Origin: Siphonodentalium dalli
Lineage: Eukaryota > Mollusca > Scaphopoda > Gadilida > Siphonodentaliidae
Assembly (NCBI GenBank): GCA_032622095.1
Contig: CP136069.1
Coordinates: 166,028,394 to 166,092,393, forward strand
Direction of reading: 5' to 3'
Length of the DNA: 64,000 nucleotides
Below the pieces are notes generated by a model that was not told the DNA's origin, did not search any database, and saw nothing but the letters and a program-made list of their open reading frames with translations. Positions within the stretch are counted from its first letter, which is position 1, and every line of letters begins with the position of its first letter. This document shows positions 49,701 through 61,700 of the stretch, piece by piece. The translations under genes and the position numbers were made by a program.

Positions 49701-52700
49701 GCGTCACTAATTCACCCTCTGGGGACCTCATTCTGCAAATGTCAGACAAACTCTATGCAGGCTTGGTTGAAAAGCCTTTTTATAGCTATGTAGCTAATTT
49801 TAATACTGGTAACCAGTATTATAATTGTGTAGCTAGGTTTGTATCGGGCTATGAAATGGCTACATGGCTATAAAATCAGCTACAATACTACAAAACCTGC
49901 GACATGGCTATACAACTGACTACACGGACACAAACAAACTGCATGGCTTTAACCGTTCCATGACTGGAGCTTCCTGAAATTTTTTGCAAATGCATTCTCT
50001 TATATATGCGAGTCTCCAAAAGGGAGCCTCGCATATATAAGAGAATACATTGGCCTTACAATATTTATCTTGACCTTGTAAGCCAGTGCATTCTCTTATA
50101 TATGCACTGGCAGAGGATCTTTAATGGTGCACCAGCGCAGCTCCCTCGTGTAAGGGTTAACAATGTGGTATCTAAATTCTCCTGGTTTCAGGTTTACCTT
50201 CCTGTGAGTCTGTTTGTGACACAGTGGGCATTACGGTCGCTGTCGGTGTACTGACTGGAGGAGTGGTTGATGGGGAAATAGCCATTGGTCGTATGCTGGC
50301 AGTGACTTTCGCTGCCGATATGTGTATGGGTGCAGCTTGCCTGACAGGAGCTGCTGATGTTGCCATTGGTCGGATAGCTTTCTTAGGAACTTCAGCGCCT
50401 GATGTACTGAAAATAAATTGGAGTCACATATAAGGCCAAAAAAAAAAGGGTTTTGATTCTCGGGCAATTTTTTTTGAGAATCGATGAGGGAGCGAGGGTT
50501 TTATTTTTATTTTTTATTTTCGTTATGGGGATAATGCCCATAGTTTAAAGCATGGGTTATAATTTCCCAGGTTAAGAAAATGTAAGGAGAACATTGTTTT
50601 GATATAATTTTATAAACTGATGTATTCCACTATAAAGAATGACCATAATAAGATCGTTCTCAACGTTGTAGATGGACCAGTCTACTAACGTTTTATCACC
50701 TGTTGTCACATTTAATGGGAAGATAATATTTGCGTTTCTAATATTGTTTCGTAACAAGCATGTTTAATAACAACAAACAGAGCTAAATATCCGGTTCAAT
50801 TACTCAAATAAAAATACGGAAATTGAATACAAACGAAAAGATATATATAGTGAACTTCATAGAAAGTCTAGAATGACTTATTCTGCCGTATCTGAATAAG
50901 TATTATGTACCTCAATACATGCCAGCCATAACAACTTCAAATATTAAACCATCGACGTATATTGTGTAGATCGATGATTAAACCAGCATACACATCGCCA
51001 ATACGCACCATATTTCTTTCCGGTTTGCGTTCCCGAAATGGTAAATCACAGAATTGTTTACCGTTTACCTTTTCGAATTGATAAAATACTGAAATATTTG
51101 AACACATTTGACTCAATAAACTTGGGGTTTGGGCACCTTGTGGTGACAATATACCTGGTAGTTATCGTTGCCTAGTGTCTGTTTTTGAATACCAACACAT
51201 ACACCATTGTATGTCTATCATATTCGGTGTTTGAAACATAACTAATTTCTGTTTTCTAGTTTCCTATTTTCGGGTTATCATTTGACAGCGTGGTCAAATT
51301 TGAAAATCGTAATAAAATGCTTCAACGCGGGCCTTTTTTCGAGACGCGGCTATGCCCGAGAATCAAAACCCTTTTTTTTTTTTGGCCTAATATTGTAATT
51401 TTTTGTTTTCAACATAATCATTCACATCATCATGGTGGATAAAAGACAAAATAAAGACAATTTGGACATAAAAGGTTCAGTACGGTCTTATTGAAGTGAA
51501 TAATAGCAAGATTCTTGAATTCTATGAACATTGGTGGTTAATAAAGTTTGGTTTAAAGGGGTACTGTACTCTAAATCCCGCCATTAATGGGATCATTTCC
51601 TTTTATACTCAACTGAATATATGCAACAAATTAGTGAATTAACTGTTGTTTCCATCGTCCCATAAATGGCCGGATTTAGTGTACAGTACCCCTTTAACCC
51701 TTTACCCAACAAACCGGCCAAATAAAGCTTCAACAGCCTAAAATATCTTCGGTCTGTCTCAATAGAACCATACAAATATGGATATCATTGGAACCGGCTC
51801 CTTGACCACATTGTGACAGTTACAGTTATGCCCTGTGCCAATGCATTCTTTTATATATGCGAGTCGACCATAGGTCGCCTCGCATATATAAGAGAATGCA
51901 TTGGCCTAAAAAAGATCTTTATTTAACACTTTTTACCATTTTTTCTTACATTCTTTAACAATTTTATAATTTTTAATGTGTTAAGCCAATGCATTCTCTT
52001 ATATATGCGAGGCGACCTATGGTCGACTCGCATATATAAGAGAATGCATTGGCACAGGGCCCTTCTGTTGGGTAAAGGGTTAATAAAGTTTGGATTAAAA
52101 TGTATTGCAAGGTTTCCTAGTGGGGAAGAGGGTCCTCTTATATATGTGAGTCTCCTTTTGTGAAACCCCGACACAATCACAAGTCTACTTTTGTAACCAA
52201 CTTTTAAGAGACATATTTGCTTTATGTACATCTATGTAGTTGACCGTTTGGGGGTATGTATTATATGGTGCATATTAATTAGATGTTGGCTCAGTAAATA
52301 ATGCCCATTCTCACTTTGACTGTTTTGAGAAGAGGGTGACTTTCACCTAGCTTATGTAGGCTTATGTAATAAAATCGAGGAATGGTTAATTAAAAGTTAT
52401 CTTGACTTCCTCAAATGGTACCTTGCCCTCTCCATAGTCGCAGCACTTGCAGTAGGTCGAGATGCCATCACAGACTGGGTCACTGGTTTTTGCTGTGCAG
52501 CTTCTAACTGATTCTGTAGTTGTTGAATAGAAATCTGCAGCACTGTTATCTATAACAGAAATTTTGTTGGTCATAATTAACCCTTTCATGACGGGAGTGG
52601 CACTGGGGCAGCATTAAAGATATGTTAAGTGTTAGCATTGGGTATTGCTGTTAAAATATTTACATCCGTTAAAACTGCCAAAATATCGACAGATTGTATT

Positions 52701-55700
52701 CTTATACCAATCATAAATATTGTTAAATGGCATGTTATTGTAGTTAGTATGCTGTGTTTTGTAAACAAGCAATATGTAAAGAGTGAGCAACAAGCAAAAC
52801 ACTCAACACCGGGGAGACCCCACTAATGGAACTTTGTTAAAAAATGATACCATGCTGTTTACAACAAACCGGTAAATCCCTCGCTTATCTTCGCCACACA
52901 AAGATTTTGGTGTAGAATTGGTCACTGTGAACCAATCTCTCGAAGAAATTGCCATGGTGTTGAGTGTTTTGTTTATCGCACACTCCCTACGTGCTGTATA
53001 TAAACAAACAATCGGCTCACACAAAGTGTTTTTTCTCGATAAAATCGCATACTATCATTATACTATGCTTTAGCATATTCTTGAGGAATTTTCATAAATT
53101 GGTAACTTTTATTTTCAAATTATAACCCACAACGAAGACCATCCGTGCCTTCAATGAGTGCATTCTCTTATATATGCAAGTGTCCCATAGGGAGGGGAGA
53201 CTCGCATATATAAGAGAATGCACTGGCTTACAAGGTCAAGGTAAGATGGAAGACTCGCATATATAAGTTAATGCATCTGCACAGAGTTTTCGCAAAATTT
53301 CAATGCTATGTGCAACTACAAAACTATGAAATAACTTTGAGACAGACAATAAAATCTACACATATTCTTACTCATTTCTAATGGTAACAATGAAACTATT
53401 TGTTTTATTAATTTTAAAAAACTATGACAATATATAATCATTCACATCAGTGTTCTGGAGCAAGTCTTGGGAGTATGAAAATATACATCAATTGAGAGGC
53501 TGTTCAATGGAGGGCTACTTAACCCTTTACCCAACAAAACGGCCAAAAAAAGCTTCAACAGCCTAAAATATCTTCGGTCTGTCTCAACAACACCATACAA
53601 ATATGGATATCATTGGAACCGGTTCATTGACCACATTGTGATGTTACAGTTATGCCCTGTGCCAATGCATTCTCTTATATATGCGAGTCGACCATAGGTC
53701 GCCTCGCATATATAAGAGAATGCATTGGCCTAAAAAAAATTTCATTCTTTAACAATTTTATAATTTTTTCTTACATTTTTTAACAATTTTTATAATATTT
53801 TTCTACATTCTTTGACAATTTTATCATTTTTAATATGTGTTAAGCCAATGCATTCTCTTATATATGCGAGGCTAGTGATGTTCCGATAATCGGAATCGGC
53901 CATCGGCCGATAATAGCCCATCGGAAATTAATCGTACCTCGCAGTTGAACATCGGCTTTTACCGATTGTCAAAATAAATAAAAACGTTCTAGTATCTAAG
54001 CGCAATGTGCACGCTTTAATAAACATACGCAATACAACTGTAGTATTGAATGTAAAACGCAGTTGTAACAGCCTAAAAAGAAGCCATTGGCATCATCAAA
54101 GCAGTCTGATATGATGATATATTATAAGAATGGCAATGCACATGCCCGACATCCCGTGTAATATGAAGTTATTGGTTCAATCGCGTTGACACGAAATACA
54201 TTCAAAGAAAGCTTTAATTAAAAAGCTGACCTGATTACAGTGAGGCTTCCTCTAGAGCACGTGTCATGTGACGTCACATGCTATGTCAATAACTTGAAGC
54301 ACACACTGAATGAATTAATACAGTTGTTATCAGAACTGTCTTCAATAACGATCAACGTTAGTAGGGGCATAATTAGCTTTTTCGTCTGTACAACATATGC
54401 TATAAAATACGCTTAGCTCCACGTTGAACTTGCGAAACAAAAATTGAGCAGGCGGAACTATAAAAGCTCCCGAGTTGTTAAAAGATAAAAGGTGTGACCA
54501 ATGGAAACTTGGGAAATCTCAGACAAATATGACAGCAATTATTATCCATCAATAAAAATTTAGTTAATAATCATCGCCATTCCATACATTGTTGCAACTT
54601 ACAAGTATTCAATCAAGACTTTTACTTCGCATGCAAGTGTTCCACACATGGTCATAACGTTACTCTGAGTCGGCACCTTTGATCTCTTTGTCAAAACAAC
54701 TACCGGTATACATCAAAGGAAGCACACAACCGACGTCGGCAGAAATACTGTCACGACAGTGTGTATATATTTCTTTGATGTATTTGGCTTTGAAACTATG
54801 CGGGATATGGAGTGCATTGGGTGTATATAAGTCCATTATAGGAACAAACGCAAATATATATAAACATCGGAATCGGAATCGGAAATCGGCCGATTGTGCC
54901 TCCAGTTATCGGAAATCGGTCCGATAAGCTTTTTCATTATCGGAACATCACTATGCGAGGCGACCTATGGTCGACTCGCATATATAAGAGAATGCATTGG
55001 CACAGGGCCGTTCTGTTGGGTAAAGGGTTAATGTATCACAAAATTATGCCAAAAAACTAATCTCATGTTAATAAAGTTTTGTCGACAAAGAGGAAACTTG
55101 ACTGAGACATATAAACTCATCCCAGGACACAACAACATTGAGGACAGTGAGCTATTTTTGAAGGAACAACAATTTGAATTTAAACTTCATTTCGACACTT
55201 TCAGTAAATACATAGTTATATTTCATAATGTACATGTTCTGAGCCAGTGTAATATCCTAACAGAATTTATGATCAAAGCAAAGGAAATCAATACTTAAAT
55301 TAAAGAATTATTAACGAACTGCTTTGGCATCTTAGCTACAACTTTGATAAGTGAAAACTATAAACACAGAAGTCATAATCAAGTATAACACATTTAGAAC
55401 CTTGTATCCAGCCAAAGTTCACAGAACTTAAATACGGATTATCTCTTTCGCAACATGATATATATAGTATCGAAGACCTCTGTCCGGAAACATGTCTATC
55501 AATTAACATTGATTTTATTTGGAATTTTTTTCGTATAAATAATTGTCCCTGATATTCACGACCGTCTTTTATATTTGCATTTTTAAGTTAGCTTAATTAT
55601 TGAAAATATCAAATATATTCCCAATAATTGTCACATTATAATAAAATTAAAATAATTGATCGATTTTTTCCAGGCAGGGATTTCCAACTCATACGTATTT

Positions 55701-58700
55701 TTTCAAATCCAGGAAACTAACTAAAATTTGTTATATAAAGATATCTCTTTATATAACAAATTTTAGTTAGTTTCCTGGATTTGAAAAAATACGTATGAGT
55801 TGGAAATCCCTGCCTGGAAAAAATCTTTAAAGCTGAGAATGATAATGTTGTTATGCTATAAAATAGATGGTTCTGTATAAATTGTGCTACGTTACTAACC
55901 TTTGCCTGTAGTTCTGTGTTTTCTTTTTGAAGTCTTTCGACATTCTGTGAAGCCTCAACTGAAGCTTGCAAATTCTTAGAAGCATCCTCGAGCTGCTGGT
56001 TCAGGCTGCCAACCTGAGCATTATGCCGTGATTCCAGAGCTGCAATTTTAGCTTCATTTTCTGATGAAAAACATGGAAATATTATTTATTGTGAGCAAAA
56101 ATAATGTGATGTAGTCCAATCATTTTAACCCTCCCATCGACTATTTATTAACCAGTAGCTCCTTATTTCATTTTATTTGCCTTTTCAATATCATTAGGCG
56201 GCTTTGACCTTGAAGTTTGGACTTACTCTTTGGATAGAAAATAACGACTGTTTGATTTTTTGGAAATAAATTTCACTTATACCAACCATTTGATTCCTAA
56301 ATGTTCTCCTGATGAGTTTTAAAAGTATACATGGGAATCAAGCCCGGAAATAGTGTGTCTGTCATTTGCAGAATGAGGTCCATAGAGGGTGAATTTAGTG
56401 ACGCTATCCCACACGAAGGGCTAGCATCACAAAATTCACCCTCTAGGAACCTCATTCTGCATAGGCTTCAACTGCTGTGGGAGACCTAGGATCAGATTGA
56501 AGTTCCCAAGTTGAAGTTGGTGATGTTCACCTATTAGTCACCTCGATTATGCATTTTATCTTCTGCAAATTAGGAATATAGAAACTTCCAGAAGGGAAAA
56601 AGTAACTAAAAACAATGTTAATTTGAGACTATAGATACTACCCAGAAGATGAGGCCTAAGCAGAATGAGATCCCCAGAGTGTGAATTTGGTTATGCTAGA
56701 CCACTGTGCAGGATAGCATCAGTAAATTCATCCTCTGGGGACCTCATTCTGCAAACGAGAGACACTATTTGCAGGTGTGGCAAGTAGACTTATCAATTAT
56801 GTTGACCCGTGGCAATAAAAGAGTGAAGATATAAGTATTAAATTCATACCTTTAGTTGTGTCTTTTAGAGTCGTTATCTCTTTCTTCAATGTATTAGTTT
56901 CTTCATGAGATTTATCTGCCTGTGATTTCAGATTCATCATTCTATTTTTGGCTGTTTGAAGAACTTTTCTGGATTGGTTTCTTTCATCATGAAGTTGAAC
57001 AATTTGTTTTGCATTTTTCTCGACCTCCTGAATTAGATGTGAGGAATAAAGTTCGTAAATGATTGAAATTTTCTAATAGTTCAAACTTCAATTTAAACAA
57101 TATCTACTATTACAATCGTAACAGGTTTTTGTGTTAAATATTGGATAACTACAGCTTCCAGCAGGCCTGAAATATGATGCCAGACATTTGCAGAATTAGG
57201 TCCCCACAGGGTGAATTTAGTGACAATACCCCACATAGAGGGATAGCATCACAAAATTTATCCTCTATGGACCTCATTTTGCATGGCATCATCAGCTATG
57301 GGAGACATAAATACAGATTTAAGTTCCCAGATGGTGAACATAGTGATGTGTAACCCATTGGGCATGTCGATTATGCATTCTGTCGTCTGCCAATTTGGTT
57401 ATATAGAGAAACTAAACTAAAAAAGATAAGAAACTTTCTAAAGAAACTAAAAAAAACTTGTTCCAAACACAATGAAATGTTGAAAGATGCCAAATCTGCT
57501 ACAATGTCATATAACAAGGAGCATTCTTCCAAGAAGTAATTGGTTAATGTTAATATTGTTGATAATTATGTTGGAATAAAATTAATAAATTTAAATAAGT
57601 TTTATTTTCTTTATTTTCATGTTATGATGGAGGGATAATGCGATGAAAAAAAATCTCCCATTTTCTCCCTAAATCTCCCTATATTGGAAGACTGATCTCA
57701 CTATTTCATATAATACCAGGTTGACATGTCTGATGACAACACTTTAGCAACCAAACTAATTCAAATTCCCATAATATTCATACAATGTAATGTCTGTATG
57801 ATTGCACAAACATGAAAACCAGCCACCAAAACAAATTAAAATGGCTGACCGTGGCCAACATAAATCAACATTATAAAGTTTGTTGTTATGAAGTCATTTG
57901 CAAGCTTGAATCCATTTTTTTGGAACTTTTAGACTAAACAGTTAGAAAACAAATTCACATATAGAAATCCACCAAATTTAACAAATTATATAAAAATATT
58001 CAGAGAATACTGGAAAATCTCTAAAATAAAAAAAAAATGAAAAATGACAGACATACCTCCTTCAGTTTAGTCACTTCTTCTATATTTGCTTCGCCTTCCG
58101 AATCAACAACCTTCAGCTTCAGTTCGTCCCTCTCTTTTTCTGCTTCAGCTAACGTCGTCTTCAACTCATTGACCTCGGCTTCAGACGTTCCGGGAGCAGA
58201 TCTTGCTACATCTGTGATGTTTGATGCTTTTTCCGTCTCCAGTTCTAGTTTAGCATTACTTATCTCTGTTTTAGCTGCAGTTAAATCTGTCTTTGCTGTC
58301 TCCAGCTCTTTCTTCAGGGAGTCAATATATTTTTCTTTTGCCTCCAGTTTTGAAGACGCTGAACTGGTCTCTGCTTTTACTGTTTCAATAATTTTGGTTA
58401 ATTCGTCAATTTTGGACTTGAATTCTTCCGCTTGTTCTTTATACTTTCTTCCAATCTTTTTCAGCTGATTAATAATAATAAATTAATGAATAGCAAATTA
58501 GTCCCGAGAATTACAATTTGATTTTGCTTGAATCAAATTGGGGCCAATTGTACACAGACATAACACAACACACATCTTAATCGTGAATCTTTTATCAAAT
58601 GAGTTGCAAATGGCATAGCTCGAGCGAAATGGAATTATGGGCCGTCCACAATGAGATTGATAAAAGATTCGAGATTATAATGCAAGTTGTGTTCTGTATT

Positions 58701-61700
58701 TATTCAACACAATTGAGACAGAAAAGTTTGATCCATGACTTACCTTCATTGAAACTATAGCTGCCTTTAATATGATTTAAGTCTGATGAACTACCAGTAA
58801 TGATTGGGGCATCACCTGAAGCGGTGAATATTCGTCACCTTTCTTGGTGACAGTGTCAACAAGAAGAGTTCCGGCTTGTATTCCACTGATCCAAGTCTGC
58901 TCATACATAAACCAGCTATGATATTGGGATAACGAGATGCTGTTTTACAAGAACGTTGATCAATTATCAAATGTTTAAAGGGAATCTATTTTAGTGAATG
59001 ACACAACACCATTTGAAAGAAAAAAAACATTATTTAATAATCTCAAACATTTGCAAAGAACAACCTGAATATTAAACTCTAGAATGGAAAATCCAAACAA
59101 AACAATTGAACCTTCTATTGAATGTCATCATTGTAGTGAATATCCATACCACATTACACGAGATCTGAGCACTACTGTTCAAGTTATGACATGAACAGAC
59201 ATTGGATGGATGCATGGACAGACATACAGGTGCAAAACAGGGCCCGTGAATTTTTTTTAAAAGAGGGTATAAAAATCCCTGTGTAATAGCATGTGGGCAC
59301 CTCTATAAACCTGGTTTATGGCACTGTATGACTCACCTTCACTCTGCATTGTTAATGCAATTGCATCGTTTTCTGAATTGTTAAAAAACACTTCATACCA
59401 AAACCGTTTTGCACTATATTATGGGCAAATCAGACTGTATGGTGATTTGCACACGAGCCAGACCTAATAATATATTCATTCTTCAGGACCAACGTACCTG
59501 GTTAACTGTTTTGTTCTTATCTTCTATTTCCTCCCTCATACTCTGTATATGTGTATCTTTAGATTTCATCTGCTCTCTGAAAATTAATCAAAATCAAAAG
59601 TCTTCACACAAGGCAGTTTGAAAATGGCTGGTACCCTTGGGTATCCTACAATAGGTGTCCTTGACTCTGTTTTATTGCTGAATTCATGGTTCATACCCTT
59701 TGACCAAGATCAAACTCAATGACATTTCATCGACTTTTCAAGAACCCTTCAAGGATCTCACTCAACAAAAACAAATAGATGAGGCTTATGATATTCTTAA
59801 AGGCATACCATTTCAAAGAGTTGACATGAACTTTCATTGAATTCATCATGTATATGGTAAGTAACACATGTTTTAACTGTAACAAGATGATTTACATCTA
59901 ACTAAAATAAGAATAATCAAGAAAAGGAATAATAGCACTTTAAAGCAGAAACTCTAAAATTAACCCTTCCATCACTGGAGCTTCCTGAAATTTTGCAAAT
60001 ACCCTATGCCAAAGCATTCTCTTATATTCGTCAATAAGAGAATACATTAGCCTAACAATAATTACCTTGACCTTGTAAGCCAGAGCATTCTCTTATATAT
60101 GTTAGACTCCCTATTGTAGACTCGCATGTATAAGAGAATGCACTGCCACAGGATCTTTAAGTGAACATTCTGATGACCATGATTCAATCATAAGTGCAGG
60201 AATCGGGCCAGACAAAATCATGGATAGTTTGTTCACACGAGTACGATGTCATCGAAGATGAAGATATCGTAAGCCATAGTTAACCACGTGATGGACTAAC
60301 CTACGATCTTTCCATCAATGATTTTTACATACACAAGAATGTGATTCCATCGCAACTGGAGGATAGGCCATGATTTCACATCTAAAAATCAAACAGTGCT
60401 TGATATTATTTCTATGATGGAAATCTTTCCACTTTTGATAAAACCATCATCGTCTGAGTGTTCACTAATGCTGCACCAGCACAGCTCCCATCATGAAAGG
60501 GTTAATATGAATACTCACGTGTTATCAGCAAGTTGTGGTTTCAGATTAGTTAGCTCCTTCCTAAAAGAAATAAAAAGTCATTTTAGTAATATCAGAAAGA
60601 ATGGAGGCACAGGCCAGAATATAAAGTACAGAGTGATATGACAGTCAGCACTAAAGCTATAATTGTCTCCAGACACCTGAGAGGGTCGAAGCCCTGGGTC
60701 TCAATGAACTTGTATTGGAGATCTCTACCTACATTACATAAAACAGCTTTCAGTTTCAATTAACAGCAGGAATGAAACCATTTCACATTTATAAAATTGA
60801 TGAAACATAGCACTGTGTTCTTACCAGTTCAGATAATAAAAAATGTGTGTAGCTCTGGTGAATAATGCTGATTAATCAAAGACTTGGGACCGAATTGGTG
60901 GAAAATATGTCTACTATGGTGACATATATATGCCACTGATAGGGAATCTATTACTTCCAAAAAACAGGAATAGGACCATAACTTTCCCAAAACATTAAGT
61001 AGGGGTAATGTATGTCTGACGTCTGTGCCAAATTGCCTGACATAATAATTGGACATACTGAAGGCAAATATAAAATGTTAGAGGCCTGAGCTTGCGTTGT
61101 TCGGAAAGAAGTTTATGACTCATCTAAGTGATCCCACAAATAGCATTGTGAAGAGTGTCTAGTTTCGATCTTAAGAATTGTCTAGAGTTGATATCTAATA
61201 AATTAATGTAGTGGGTGTGTGTGTTATTGGGGGATACAACCCTGTGGTCATTGGGGCATATTGTGTAAACAGCACAACACCACAGTGCCCTATCCCCCAA
61301 TAACACACACACCCACTGCATTCATTTCTTGTATTTATATATATAAGATTTCAAGAACTTAGCAAAGATAACGTGATCGATATAAACAACTTGCTTCAGA
61401 TGCAATTCTGCTGAACTTTGAAAATCACTTCCCAATTATTCTGCTGACCACTTTTAGTTATTAGGTCAACAATTTGTGATGCCGCGATCGTGTTACAATC
61501 TGTGTGTTATTGGGTGTCTGTGAGTTATCTCATATATATTTTGAAGACCTCTGTCTGTCTGTCTGTCTGTCTGTTTGTCATTACAGTCAATTTCGCTTTA
61601 TTGCATAGCGTCGGTGCATGGCTTTTCTTATGCAGTTAACCGAATATGCATAAGGCCGAAATCACGATAAAAAGAAGCATAAGCCGTTTTTCTATCACCA

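Noticed and set aside
52386-52589. 67-codon Cys-containing ORF ending KVPFEEVKITFN as a separate small gene
   Set aside because: It is TPR exon 7 and its intron read in the wrong frame. The similar peptide at 63767 comes from the duplicated fragment.
54679-54927. 82-codon ORF inside the hAT-like element as a transposase remnant
   Set aside because: No hAT dimerisation or catalytic motif is visible; expected by chance.
58037-58468. 143-codon Ser/Phe-rich ORF on the plus strand
   Set aside because: Exact antisense of the coiled-coil exon 4 of TPR.
61549-61580. CTGT repeat as a functional element
   Set aside because: Ordinary microsatellite.
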